In this document: positions 41,782 through 51,004 of the stretch, piece by piece
Layout of the letters: the number at the start of each line of letters is the position of its first letter
Numbering within the stretch: position 1 is the stretch's first letter
NCBI GenBank assembly: GCA_017443405.1
Contig: JAFRXS010000023.1
Coordinates: forward strand, 1-57,411
DNA length: 57,411 bases
Direction of reading: 5' to 3'
Origin: Clostridia bacterium
GTDB taxonomy: Bacteria > Bacillota > Clostridia > Oscillospirales > Acutalibacteraceae
Translations under genes and position numbers: made by a program
Notes under the pieces: model-generated
The model's input: the letters and a program-made list of their open reading frames with translations, nothing else
What the model was told of the DNA's origin: nothing
Databases searched by the model: none

Positions 41782-44675
41782 TCACGCGATTTTCAGCGCG
41801 TCGAGCTTCGCGGCGGCGCGAAGTATGCCGCGGGCGTCGGTCGCGTTGATGCTGCCGTCGCCGTCGGTATCCGCGGCGGAGCCGAAGGCGCCCTCGAGCG
41901 TGTCTAACTTCGCGGCGGCGCGAAGGGCGAGCCTCGCGTCCGTCGCGTTGACCGTCCCGTCGCCGTCGGTATCGCCCATTACGATTATCGTCTTTGTGAT
42001 GGAAGCGTCGCCGACCGTTACGGTGACCGTCGAGCCCGTGCCCGGGGTCGCGTCGTCGGCGAGCTCTTTGCCGTCTTTATCCTTGACGGTCACGACCGCG
42101 TTGTCCGCGCCCGTGATCGCCGCGACGAGCTGCGACTTCGTAAGCGCCGCTGAGGACGCGTATTTGAAAGCGTCCGCCGTCTCCGCGGAGGAAATATCCC
42201 CGCCGGACAAGTTGAATAAACTATCCTGCAGCGTCGGCTTTTCGGTTTCAGTGACCGTCGTCGGTTGGGTCGTCGGAACTGTAGTCGGTTCCGTGGTAGG
42301 CTCCGTCGTCGGCTGTGTCGACGGCTCGGTAGTCGGCTGTGTCGTCGGCGCCGTTGTGGGCTGTGTCGTCGGATCCGTTGTCGGTTCGGTAGTTGGCTGT
42401 GTCGTCGGCGCCGTTGTGGGTTCCGTCGTGGGCTGTGTCGTCGGATCCGTCGTCGGTTCTGTCGTCGGTTCGGAATAAGAAGCGTTGAAATGCTTTGTCG
42501 CGCTTATCAAGGGATCGTTATCCATATTAATCGTGATTGCGTTCCACTGCGCCTCGGTGCCGGTATAGTATACGTCCGTAAGACCGGTGCAGCCTCTAAA
42601 AGAAGCCCCGCCGATACTCGTAACGCTGTCCGGGATCGATATACTCGTAATATCGCTTCTATTACCCCAATAATCACAAAATGCGTAGTCTGCGATAAGC
42701 AGAGTACCTTCTTTTACTGTGTAAACACCTTTTAATTCCTCTTTAGCTTTGATTAAGTAATTCCCTAAATACAATACGCCATTTGTCCAGTTCGAATCAT
42801 TTTTATAATATGTTGTGTCGGTAAAAGCGTGTTCTCCGATTTTGGTTATGCCGTCCGGGATGCTTATACTTGTAAGCTTTGTGCATTCGTAAAAAGCGTG
42901 ATCTCCGATGCTCTTTACACTGTTCGGGATAGTTACGCTTGTAAGACCAGCACAGCCACTAAAAGCGAAATTACCTATACTCGTAATGCTGTCCGGGATA
43001 GCTACGCTCGTTAGACCGGAGCATTTGTAAAAAGTCCGAAAAGCGATACTCGTAACGCTGTCCGGGATCGTTACGCTCGTAAGACCGGTGCAGCCGTCAA
43101 AAGCCCATTCGCCTATACTCGTAACGCTGTCCGGGATAGTTACGCTCGTAAGGTCGGTGCAGCCGTAAAAAGCTTCACTGCCGATACTCGTAACGCTGTC
43201 CGGGATCGTTACGCTCGTAAGACCGGTGCAGCCGGCAAAAGCGCTGTAGCCGATACCCGTAACGCTGTCCGGGATAGTTACGATCGTAAGCCCGGAGCAT
43301 TTGTAAAAGGCGTAGTCCGCGATAAGCCGTGTGCCGTCTTTGACAGTATAGCCGCCCTTTATATCATTTTTGGCTTCGATCAGGTATTTCTCTATATACA
43401 GTACGCCGTCCGTCCAGTTGTTTTCGTCGTTATAGTATGCCGTTCCGGAAAAAGCCTCAGAACCGATACTTGTGACAGCGTCCGGTATCGTTACGCTCGT
43501 GAGAGCGGAGCAGCCGTAAAAAGCGTACCCAGCGATGCTAGTAACGCTATCCGGGATAGTTACACTCGTAAGACCGGAGCAGTCGCGGAAAGCATAGTCG
43601 CCGATACCCGTAACGCTGTCCGGGATGGTTACGCTCGTAAGACCGGAGCAGCCATCAAAAGCGTACCAGCCGATACTTGTAACGCTGTCCGGGATGGTTA
43701 CGCTCGTAAGACCGGAGCAGTCGAGAAAAGCCGAGGCGCCGATACCCGTAACGCTGCCAGGGATAGTTACGCTCGTAAGACTGGAGCAGCCGCGAAAAGC
43801 ACTGTTGCCGATACTTGTCACGCTGTCCGGGATAGTTACGCCCGTAAGCCCGGAGCAGCCGGAAAAAGCGTACTCGCCGATACTCGTAACACTGCCCGGG
43901 ATAGTTACGCTCGTTAGCCCGGAGCAGCCGGAAAAAGCGCTGTCGCCGATACTCGTAACGCCGGCAGGGATAGTTACGCTCGTAAGACCGGAGCAGCCGT
44001 AAAAAGCGTCGTCCGCGATAAGCCGGGTACCGTCTTTGACAGTATAGCCGCCCTTTATATCATTTTTGGCTTTGATCAGATATTTTCCTATATACAGTAC
44101 GCCGTCCGTCCAGTTGTTTTCGTCGTTATAGTATGCCGTGCCGGAAAAAGCCTCAGAACCGATACTTGTGACAGCGTCCGGTATCGTTACGCTCGTAAGA
44201 GCGGAGCAGCCGTAAAAAGCGTACCCAGCGATGCTCGTAACGCTATCCGGGATAGTTACACTCGTAAGACTGGAGCAGCCATCAAAAGCGTACCAGCCGA
44301 TACTTGTAACGCCGTTGCCGATGGTTACACTCGTAAGCCCGGAGCAGCCGGAAAAAGCGTTCTCGCCGATACCCGTAACGCTGTCCGGGATAGTTACGCT
44401 CGTAAGCCCGGAGCAGCCGGAAAAAGCATAGTCGCCGATACTCGTAACGCCGCTACCGATAACGACACTGACGACCGAATTCTTCGGATAAGGATGCGAG
44501 TCCATTTCCCCGGTCCCGCTGATCGTCAGCAGACCGTCCGAGTCAAGCGTCCAGGTGACGTATTTACCGCACTTGCCGCTGTCGACGACGTCCGCGGCGA
44601 AAGCGCCGGCGGGCGCATGGCGATAATCATTACCACAGACAGAATGACGGCAAGAACCTTGATTTTTGTTGTCAT
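41782..44675 (-). CDS. BspA-like LRR-dockerin protein with frameshifted signal peptide
   Basis: The expected start is ATG 44675: GGAGGG lies four bases upstream and a promoter lies at 44715-44743. That frame encodes a signal-peptide-like MTTKIKVLAVILSVVMIIAM. The mature protein (from AFAADVVDSGK) is in another frame, so a one-base loss or equivalent has occurred at about 44606-44625. After it the frame is intact for about 940 residues: about 25 LRR_5 repeats, a Thr/Pro-rich linker of PTTEPTT units (coded at about 42260-42475), and a dockerin with two DTDGDG loops. It is a paralogue of the 39-kb gene. It is either a pseudogene, a phase-variable gene or an assembly error. Confidence 0.85.
42260..42475 (-). 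repeat. 12-bp tandem repeats coding the Thr/Pro linker
   Basis: Units encoding PTT(E/D/Q/A) repeat about 17 times between the LRR domain and the dockerin of the second BspA-like gene. Such arrays are prone to length change. Confidence 0.8.
43321..44279 (-). repeat. Internal duplication in the LRR gene (263 bp, two copies)
   Basis: 43321-43583 and 44017-44279 are almost identical, offset by 696 bp. They encode the atypical NDENNWTDGVLYI-type insertion and neighbouring LRR units. The whole LRR part (42550-44480) is made of 69-bp repeats. Confidence 0.85.
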
Positions 44676-44714
44676 AAAACCCTCCGAAATGTGTAATGGC
44701 AGTCTGTTTCCTCA

Positions 44715-44743
44715 ATCCTAACACAAAAAAATTCAAAAATCAA
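44715..44743 (-). promoter_or_regulatory. Promoter of the second BspA-like gene
   Basis: TTGATT (44738-44743) and TAGGAT (44715-44720), 17-base spacer. It lies upstream of ATG 44675, so an in-frame start near 44736 would be inside the promoter. Confidence 0.7.
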
Positions 44744-44823
44744 CACTAATAACTTAATATTTACCTATGGCTTTCTGATAATTTTAAGCAATAAATGTCA
44801 TTATAATATCGGAGGTGACAGTT

Positions 44824-45150
44824 ATGGCTGTTGATTACGCGCTCATCGGCGCGAGGATCAAGAAACAGCGCAGGGCGGCGGGGCTCACGCAGGAACAGCT
44901 TTCGGAGCGGCTGTACGTCAGCCCGGGCTACGTCAGTCAGATCGAGCGCGGCATTGCGAAGGCGAATCTCGATATGCTGTCGAGTATCTGCGCGCAGATC
45001 GGCTGTGATCTGACTTACCTTTTCGTCGGCGTAACGGTCGAGCGTGGGACCTACCTCGACGACGAGCTGACAGAGCGCTGGGGCCGGATGAGCCCGGAGC
45101 AAAAGCAAAAGGCGCTGAAGATCATAGATATCCTCAACGAAAACAAATAA
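44824..45150 (+). CDS. XRE-family transcriptional regulator
   Basis: A 108-residue protein with a lambda-repressor-type helix-turn-helix at residues 8-62 (IKKQRRAAGLTQEQLSERL, then YVSQIERGIAKAN) and a short helical C-terminus. ATG at 44824 is six bases after GGAGGTG; a TATAAT box lies at 44802-44807 without a good -35. A strong terminator follows directly, so it stands alone. Its position next to the capsid module and a dockerin gene makes either a possible target, but no linked operator was identified. Confidence 0.88.
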   Translation: MAVDYALIGARIKKQRRAAGLTQEQLSERLYVSPGYVSQIERGIAKANLDMLSSICAQIGCDLTYLFVGVTVERGTYLDDELTERWGRMSPEQKQKALKIIDILNENK

Positions 45151-45186
45151 CGCCGCCGGCAAAGGACCGGCGGCGCGATTTTTTTA
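45151..45186 (+). terminator. Terminator of the XRE gene
   Basis: A perfect nine-pair stem (CGCCGCCGG/CCGGCGGCG) is followed by CGA and seven T residues, starting right at the stop codon. Confidence 0.88.
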
Positions 45187-45225
45187 ACGGATACTGAAAG
45201 CTATAGTTTCGGAATGAATGATCCC

Positions 45226-45358
45226 GGCGGGTACGGGCGAAGCCCGTCATCCGTACGCCGCAGGCGTATATCACATCCGGAGGATATATCATACGCGAAA
45301 GCGTATTTCACCCGTTCCGGAAGGAACGGATTTCATTGCTTGAAGCGCTTCAAACGCT
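45226..45358. repeat. Chain of mini-hairpins, second copy of the 39-kb type
   Basis: ACGGGC-gaa-GCCCGT, TACGCC-gca-GGCGTA, ATCC-gga-GGAT, ACGC-gaaa-GCGT, CCGTTC-cgga-GGAACGG and TTGAAGCGCTTCAA follow each other. The linkers are TATCAC, ATATCAT, ATTTCAC and ATTTCATT. It lies directly at the 3' end of the capsid gene. No gene is seen. Confidence 0.75.
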
Positions 45359-46354
45359 TCAAGCCACGGTGAGCGTCTTCACCGCGTCCTTATACACCCT
45401 CGAAAAGCCCGCGGTGCAGGTGATAGCGGCGCGCTCGATCTGTCTGTCGATGAGCCTGTCGTAGTCCGTCACGACGCCGCCCGAGCAGATCTTTTCGAGC
45501 GCGGCGGAGGAGTCGAGTCCGATGATCCTGCCGCTTCCGGCGGCGGACGACCTGATGACGCGCGCGCCGAAGGGGGTGATCATCACGCCTTTGTCGCGGA
45601 ACGTTACGCCGCCGTTCGAGGTCCTGAACTCCGAAAGCGCGAGCATCTGCTCCATAAGGTCGGGCGGGACGATGAGCCTGTCCATATTGAAGCCGTCGAA
45701 GCTGTTCCAGAGCTTGAGAAGGTCCTCGTAGGCGAGAGAGGAGCCCGCGGAGGGGACGTCCTCCGGCTCGTCGCCGGTCTCGCCTATGAGGGCGGCGACC
45801 GCGTCCGCGAACTGCGAGCGCGCGATATATGCGCCTATCCTGCGCAGGGCGAGCGTGAACTCGTCTATCCTCTGATATCTGAGCGCCTCGTAGGACGCGG
45901 TGAGCATCCTGCCGCGCTTGCGCAGGTCGACCACTTTGTCGCTCAGGGTGACGGTCGTTTCGGGGATGAACGCGCCCTCCGCCACGTCCTTGAGCTCCAT
46001 CGCGTCTTCCGTTTCCGCGCGGGAAAAGCTGCGGTAGACGGGGCTGTCGATATTCACCGTCGCGGCGAGTATGCTGTCGAGCGCCTCGCCGTCGCGGATG
46101 CCGCGCTCGACCGAGCGGGCGACGTATTCGGGGAACAGGACGCTGCTGTCCGAGGTCGAGAAGAATTTTTCGACCCTGTCGCTGTCCCTGCCCGAGGTCT
46201 TTATGCCGAAGCGGCGCAGCTGACGCTGGAAGGCGTCCGTCTTTTCGAGCCTGGTGCCTCTGTAGTTCTCCGAGGGGTCCGCCTTTTCGAGATTGGCGGT
46301 CAGTCCCGCGCCGGAGTAAAGTCCCTTTTCGAGTCTGATGTCGTCAAAAGCCAT
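45359..46354 (-). CDS. Phage major capsid protein (HK97-type)
   Basis: A 331-residue coat protein. The helical N-terminal arm, the central ESVERGIRDGEALDSI-like region (residues about 80-95) and the late MITPFGARVI segment are arranged as in HK97-fold capsids of Bacillota prophages, and the gene order protease, decoration-like, capsid supports it. It would form the shell. It is last in the module, with AAGGAGG before the ATG. No tail gene follows; a chain of hairpins begins at its stop codon. Confidence 0.8.
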   Translation of the reverse strand: MAFDDIRLEKGLYSGAGLTANLEKADPSENYRGTRLEKTDAFQRQLRRFGIKTSGRDSDRVEKFFSTSDSSVLFPEYVARSVERGIRDGEALDSILAATVNIDSPVYRSFSRAETEDAMELKDVAEGAFIPETTVTLSDKVVDLRKRGRMLTASYEALRYQRIDEFTLALRRIGAYIARSQFADAVAALIGETGDEPEDVPSAGSSLAYEDLLKLWNSFDGFNMDRLIVPPDLMEQMLALSEFRTSNGGVTFRDKGVMITPFGARVIRSSAAGSGRIIGLDSSAALEKICSGGVVTDYDRLIDRQIERAAITCTAGFSRVYKDAVKTLTVA

Positions 46355-46367
46355 TTCGAATGCCTCC

Positions 46368-46703
46368 TTACATTATGAATCCGATCTTGCCGTTGTCCGA
46401 ACGGACGACGAATATCTCTCTGCCCGTTTCGCTTTCGTCGAGAGCGCCGTCCGCGAACGCGACGCGGTGAAAGCCGGCCGCGAGGGCCGCCTCCGTCTCG
46501 GCGTAGCCGCTCACCTGCACGCAGGCGACGCCGTCCTTCTCGCTCACGAGCGAGCCGATGAACACGTCGCCGTCGTCGATCGCCTCGTCGACGGTACTGT
46601 CGGCGGTCAGCTTGACGAGCGTGCCGGGGGATGCTCCTTCGAGCCCCTCTGCGGCGATGAACGTGAGGAAGTTCGCGTTGAACCCTTCAAATGATATCTT
46701 CAT
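46368..46703 (-). CDS. Capsid-associated protein, probable head decoration
   Basis: A 111-residue beta-rich protein with repeated short strands (for example VKLTADSTVDEAIDDGDVFIG) and no helix-turn-helix. Small beta proteins between the maturation protease and the major capsid protein are usually head-decoration or scaffolding-related proteins. AAAGGAG precedes the ATG; the gap to the capsid gene is 13 bases. The assignment rests mostly on position. Confidence 0.6.
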   Translation of the reverse strand: MKISFEGFNANFLTFIAAEGLEGASPGTLVKLTADSTVDEAIDDGDVFIGSLVSEKDGVACVQVSGYAETEAALAAGFHRVAFADGALDESETGREIFVVRSDNGKIGFIM

Positions 46704-46721
46704 TTTCTTCTCCTTTCGGTT

Positions 46722-47564
46722 TTAAATCAGATAGTCGCGGTCGTCGCCGGAAACGTTACCGGCGGCGGTCTGCGGCGCGCCCGTCGCGTACTTCGAGAAC
46801 GCCTCGGTGAGCTCCTCTATCTCGGAGCACGAGAGCCTGTCGGCGATACGCGCGACGGTCTTTACCGGCACCGAGGGCAGAGCGGCGGCGGCGAGGGCGC
46901 AGAGCTCCTTCGCGAGGCGCTTGCGGTACCTTTCGCCGTCCGCGGCAGCCGTTTTGAGACGCTCGGCGCAGCCGTCCGGCGCGTTTACCGCGCCCGCGCT
47001 CTTGGTCACGCCCGCCGCCTTCTGCGCGGGGACGGCGACGAAGGACCATTCGTAGGCGTCCGTCGGCTCGGACAGCACCCGCGCGCAGACCTCGCCGTCG
47101 TACTCCACTCCCGGTATGTGACGGCAGCCGCCGGAGCCGAGATCCGCGCCGCAGACGGAGCAGACGCTCCTGCCCATCGCGCAGCAGACGCTGACCTCCT
47201 TTTTGATGCCGCCCTCTATCTCGCGGATCAACTGTTCGTTCTCCGGCGTCCTGAGGGTATAGCACTTCGCGCGCAGCCTCGCGTAGGGCTCGCCGGCGCT
47301 GTTCGTCCTGCCCGGGACGGTCTCGACCCGCGTATCGTACACGCGGCATTTCTGATTGCCGCTGCGCGGGTCGTGGTCGAATATCCCGCTCACGCCCTTG
47401 TAGAGCTCCGCGAGCCCCGCCAGAGCTTCCGCCGTGAAGCGGTCGCCGTCCCTGTCCGTTTCGTTGTCGCACAGCGTCACCGAGAAGGCGTAGACGTCTT
47501 CCGCGGTGAGCTTCGCGCTGCTGTACGAATTGATAAGACGCATGTCGTTATCCGTTATGTCCAT
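46722..47564 (-). CDS. Probable capsid maturation protease
   Basis: A 280-residue protein. The N-terminal half has the CDNETDRDGDRFTAEALAGLAE pattern (around residues 33-54), the FDHD segment, and the EWSFVAVPAQ segment typical of phage prohead-protease-like proteins. A CSVCG-type cysteine pair plus CRHIPG suggests an inserted zinc knuckle. The C-terminal about 90 residues are helical and could act as a scaffold cleaved during maturation. Position between portal and capsid supports the role. AGGAGG precedes the ATG. Confidence 0.65.
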   Translation of the reverse strand: MDITDNDMRLINSYSSAKLTAEDVYAFSVTLCDNETDRDGDRFTAEALAGLAELYKGVSGIFDHDPRSGNQKCRVYDTRVETVPGRTNSAGEPYARLRAKCYTLRTPENEQLIREIEGGIKKEVSVCCAMGRSVCSVCGADLGSGGCRHIPGVEYDGEVCARVLSEPTDAYEWSFVAVPAQKAAGVTKSAGAVNAPDGCAERLKTAAADGERYRKRLAKELCALAAAALPSVPVKTVARIADRLSCSEIEELTEAFSKYATGAPQTAAGNVSGDDRDYLI

Positions 47565-47577
47565 CTTTTCCTCCTTT

Positions 47578-48669
47578 TTATCCTCTGCCGCCGTTTTGCG
47601 CCAGCCTGTCGTAGTACGCCGCCTTCGCTTCCGAAAGCCTGTCCTGCAGCGTTATCTCGTCCCAGACCACCTCCGGGACGGCGGACGAGCCGAGACTGCG
47701 CAGGACGAACGCCGCTATCTTCTCTATGACCGGCGTCAGCAGCGTGCGGTAATTCTCAAGCTCCGTCGTCAGCAGGTCGGTCTGCAGCGAAGCCATACGC
47801 TCGGTCGTCGACCACGACAGCCCGAGCAAAAACGGCGGCACGCCGGTCTTGGCGACTATCTGCTCGAGAAGCTGCCTCACCGGCGCCTCGACGTCCGGCT
47901 CCTTCGAGTCCGCGCCTATCGTGCTGACCTTGACGTCGCCCACACAGATGAAGTCCCGCACCGTGTCGGAGCTCATCGCCTGCGACCAGCCCTCCGCGAG
48001 CGTGCGCGCGAGGCTCTCCGCCGATTCTCCGCCGCTTTCGTCCGCGCCGCAGCTCACGCAGTAGCGCACGTTGCCGGTACGGCGGCGGTTTTTTTCTATC
48101 ATCTCGAATATGGTCCCCAGCGTGCCGCAGTATTCGGCGAGCCCCTCGGTCAGCGGTCTGCCGCGTATCTCTCCCGCGGCGGGCGACAGAGCCGTCATGA
48201 ACATCAGCTCCGGCCTGCTCACGGGCGTCATGTCCGCCGCCCTTATGAACTCCGTGCGGCAGGGGTCGCCGTCCGGTCTTCTGAGCACTACGTCGCCCGC
48301 GGGCACGAGCCACAGCCCGACGCCCTTCGGGGAGGGGACTATCTCGCCGACGGCGGTCCCTGTAGTCAGCAGCTCGTCGAAATAGCGGCAGATGAACGAC
48401 CGCAGACCGACGGAGCCGGAGCCCTGCGGCAGCCCGGCAAGTATGCTGTCGAAGCGCTCTTTTACCGCGGGATCCGGGCAGTTGACCGTGAATCCGACCG
48501 TGAGGTTAACGAGCCTGCCTATCGCCGCCCCGATGATCGGCACGCGCGAGCGCAGCAGCTCGCAGGACGCCGGCGAACGGCCCGACACGGCGTACGCGTC
48601 CGGTCCCGCCGGCCTCGTCTGCGCCCTCGCGGACGCTCCCGCGGCGTTCTTTTTCTTTCTCATCCTCAT
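47578..48669 (-). CDS. Phage portal protein
   Basis: A 363-residue protein. The RVPIIGAAIGRLVNLTVGF opening, the middle GEIVPSPKGVGLWLVPAGDVVLR strands, and the late GVPPFLLGLSWSTTERMASLQ segment (about 285-305) are characteristic of phage portals, which form the 12-fold DNA gate. I prefer ATG 48669, which overlaps the terminase stop as TGATG and has GGAAAGG upstream. Size is slightly short for the family. Confidence 0.82.
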   Translation of the reverse strand: MRMRKKKNAAGASARAQTRPAGPDAYAVSGRSPASCELLRSRVPIIGAAIGRLVNLTVGFTVNCPDPAVKERFDSILAGLPQGSGSVGLRSFICRYFDELLTTGTAVGEIVPSPKGVGLWLVPAGDVVLRRPDGDPCRTEFIRAADMTPVSRPELMFMTALSPAAGEIRGRPLTEGLAEYCGTLGTIFEMIEKNRRRTGNVRYCVSCGADESGGESAESLARTLAEGWSQAMSSDTVRDFICVGDVKVSTIGADSKEPDVEAPVRQLLEQIVAKTGVPPFLLGLSWSTTERMASLQTDLLTTELENYRTLLTPVIEKIAAFVLRSLGSSAVPEVVWDEITLQDRLSEAKAAYYDRLAQNGGRG

Positions 48670-49946
48670 CACCTATCCTTTCCGCCTTCCGCGCCGAGAG
48701 CGAAAACTCCCCGTTCCCGGCGGTAAAGGCAGGTCTCGGTAAAGTACCTTATATCGTCCATCGCGTGATCGTTCTTTTTTATCGGAACGTCGCGCGCGGA
48801 GTCGGGCGTCCAGCTGTAAAGCGCGAATTCCCTTATCGCGTTCGCGCACCCGGGGCAGATGACTATCCGCCCGCTTCGCAGCGCCTCGCTGACGTGCCTT
48901 ATGCCGTCCGCGACGCTGTTCACGGCTGGCACCGCGCGGAAGCGTCCGTGTTTTCTCACGCAGGCGATGAACGACGCCGCGCTCGGGTCGATTATCACCT
49001 CGCCGACGTTTTCGCCCGCGCAAAGCTTCTCAAGAGCCGCGTAGTATTCCTCGTCCGTGCGCTGCGTTCCCTCCGTCGCGGAGTCGAACCAGTACTCCCT
49101 CACGCGGTACCACACGCCGCCGCAAAGCGACCAGAGCCCCATCGACGTCGGGTTGACCGTCCCGTAATCGCAGGAAACGACCGACCTTTCGGCTTTTTCC
49201 GGTTTTCCCGCTTTTTTCGGGTAAGGCCTTATATTGCCCTCGCCGAAGCCCGGGTAGACCAGCCCCTCCGCCACCGCCCACTCGCCGAGTATGAACCTGC
49301 GGTAGAACACGCCGGTATACATCGAGCGGTACCGCGCCTTGACCTCCTCGGTCAGCGACGGGTTGTCGTCCATCGTAAAGGTCAGGTGCAGGCAGTTCTT
49401 CGCCTCCTTTTTGAGTATCCACTCCCGTCGGAACCAGTGCTCCGGGCTGTCCGGATTGCAGTTGAACCAGAGCCTCGCGTCGGGGTGCGAGCAGCGCGCC
49501 GCCGTCTGCTCCGCGAACTCCCTGTTCATCACGGCGACCTCGTCAAGCAGCGCGCCGCAGAGCGTCATGCCCTGTATGTGCGCCGCCGACGAGCGGTCGC
49601 GGCCGCCGAAGCAGTAGTAGCGGTTGCTCACGCCGCCGCGCGATATGACGATACAGTTCTCCGACAGCTTTTCGCCGCAGCTGAATCCCAGCCCCTCGAG
49701 CAGGGGCAGCAGGGGAGTCACGATATTGCGCCGCAGGGCGGTTATCGTGTGGCCGCAGAGCGCGAAGGTTCCGCCGTCGAAGCCCGTCATGCTCCACAGT
49801 ATGAACGACAGCGACATGCACAGCGTTTTGCCCGACCGGACCGCGCCGTCGCAGATTATGCCGACGCGGCTTTTGTCGGGGCTCCCGGGCGTCCACCAGC
49901 GCATGACGCGCAGCTGCTTTTCGGAGAAGGGCTCAAGCCTTATCAT
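48669..49946 (-). CDS. Phage terminase large subunit
   Basis: A 425-residue DNA packaging motor of the PBSX/XtmB-like group. Walker A is GAVRSGKT (about residues 34-41), the acidic Walker B is GALLDEVAVM, and the nuclease domain has a DYGTVNPTS motif and a late HAMDDIRYF acidic site. All catalytic residues look intact. It overlaps the upstream small gene by 14 bases and the portal by one base or so. Confidence 0.93.
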   Translation of the reverse strand: MIRLEPFSEKQLRVMRWWTPGSPDKSRVGIICDGAVRSGKTLCMSLSFILWSMTGFDGGTFALCGHTITALRRNIVTPLLPLLEGLGFSCGEKLSENCIVISRGGVSNRYYCFGGRDRSSAAHIQGMTLCGALLDEVAVMNREFAEQTAARCSHPDARLWFNCNPDSPEHWFRREWILKKEAKNCLHLTFTMDDNPSLTEEVKARYRSMYTGVFYRRFILGEWAVAEGLVYPGFGEGNIRPYPKKAGKPEKAERSVVSCDYGTVNPTSMGLWSLCGGVWYRVREYWFDSATEGTQRTDEEYYAALEKLCAGENVGEVIIDPSAASFIACVRKHGRFRAVPAVNSVADGIRHVSEALRSGRIVICPGCANAIREFALYSWTPDSARDVPIKKNDHAMDDIRYFTETCLYRRERGVFALGAEGGKDR

Positions 49947-50232
49947 TGCCGCCCAGCGCCGCCAGCAGCGCCTTCATGCCCTCGCCGTCGTCGGCAGGCA
50001 GAGCGCACAGCACCTGCAGCGCCTTGATCCTGTCGACGAATTTCATCTCCATACCGCCGTCCTTCTGTACCTTTACCGATTCGAGGCAGGCAAGGTCCGA
50101 CGCCTCTATCATCTCGTCCGTGACGTCGCCGGCGAACAGCAGCTTGACCGCGTCGCCGACCGATCCCGAGGCTATCTCCACGAGCCCCGTCCTCGGGTCG
50201 TATTTCTTCTTTCTTTTTCGTTTCGTTTTCAT
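49933..50232 (-). CDS. Small basic protein, candidate terminase small subunit
   Basis: A 99-residue protein with a very basic start (KTKRKRKKKYD) and a helical body. It overlaps the terminase large subunit by 14 bases, the usual place for the DNA-recognising small subunit. It is shorter than typical small subunits and lacks an obvious helix-turn-helix, so the call is positional. A GGAAGAGG site precedes the ATG. Confidence 0.5.
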   Translation of the reverse strand: MKTKRKRKKKYDPRTGLVEIASGSVGDAVKLLFAGDVTDEMIEASDLACLESVKVQKDGGMEMKFVDRIKALQVLCALPADDGEGMKALLAALGGNDKA

Positions 50233-50275
50233 ACGTTCCTCTTCCTTCCGCAGACCTTCAAAAACGGCGTCGCCG

Positions 50276-50665
50276 TCATATCGCCCCCGCGGTATACAGC
50301 AGTGCCGTCTGCCTGACCGAATCCGCCGTCCGGCTGTACGCGGTCCGCGTGAGTCTGACCGCGCTCACGCCGCGGGCGGGGTCGGCGCACATCGCCGTCA
50401 CGACTCTGTCCAGAGCGGACCTCGTCAGCGTCCCTCCCGCGCTCCGGGGCGCGTATGCCGTCACGCTCACGACGACCTCTCCGGTCATCGCGCCGCCCGA
50501 AGCGGCGAGGCTCGCCGACTCGACCCCGAAGACCACCGTCGCCTTGATGAGCGGCTTGCTCATCAGCGTGCCGGGGTATTCCGCCGTGAAATCGCAGTCC
50601 GAAAAGGAGCTGTCCGATGAAAAATCCGCCGCGAGAGTTTCGGGCAGATCGCTTATGAAGCTCAT
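50276..50665 (-). CDS. Putative tail-terminator / tail-completion-like protein
   Basis: A 129-residue protein with alternating strands and helices (VVVSVTAYAPRSAGG, TRSALDRVVTAM) resembling the minor tail or tail-terminator proteins encoded near connectors in siphophage-type prophages. It lies 13 bases after a connector gene and 43 bases before the small basic gene. AAGGAGG precedes the ATG. No tail tube or tape-measure gene is present to act with it. Confidence 0.5.
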   Translation of the reverse strand: MSFISDLPETLAADFSSDSSFSDCDFTAEYPGTLMSKPLIKATVVFGVESASLAASGGAMTGEVVVSVTAYAPRSAGGTLTRSALDRVVTAMCADPARGVSAVRLTRTAYSRTADSVRQTALLYTAGAI

Positions 50666-50678
50666 TACGTTTTCCTCC

Positions 50679-51002
50679 TTACGTCACGTCGCGCAGGACC
50701 GCCCAGACGTAGGCGGGCTGTCCGCCGAAGTATACGGGCTCCGCCTTTTCGACCGAATAAAGCTTTGTGCCGCACCGCAGGAATACCGTCTCGCTCCTTT
50801 CCGGCAGCTCGTCGGAGGGTCCGATATACCTGAACCAGCTGTTTTCGCTCCTGCCCGCGGGGGTGGGCTCGCCGCTCATATACATCTTGTTTTTGTACCT
50901 GAGCGGCTCGACGAGCGCGTACCACGCCCCGCCGCCGTCCGTGCGCTCTATCCGTCTGCCGTATTTGCGGCAGTATTCCGCGACCGTTCCCGCCAGGTCC
51001 AT
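50679..51002 (-). CDS. Putative head-closure / connector protein
   Basis: A 107-residue beta-rich protein (RYKNKMYMSGEPTPAGR, then TVFLRCGTKLYSVEKAE) of the size and style of phage head-completion or stopper proteins. ATG at 51002 lies two bases after the stop of the preceding connector gene, which supports this start over longer frames. It would seal the portal after packaging and dock a tail. Confidence 0.5.
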   Translation of the reverse strand: MDLAGTVAEYCRKYGRRIERTDGGGAWYALVEPLRYKNKMYMSGEPTPAGRSENSWFRYIGPSDELPERSETVFLRCGTKLYSVEKAEPVYFGGQPAYVWAVLRDVT

Positions 51003-51004
51003 AT

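Noticed and set aside
44676..44736. An upstream start for the second BspA-like gene that would keep one continuous frame
   Set aside because: It lies inside the promoter at 44715-44743, has no ribosome binding site and gives a non-hydrophobic N-terminus, so the frameshift reading is better supported.
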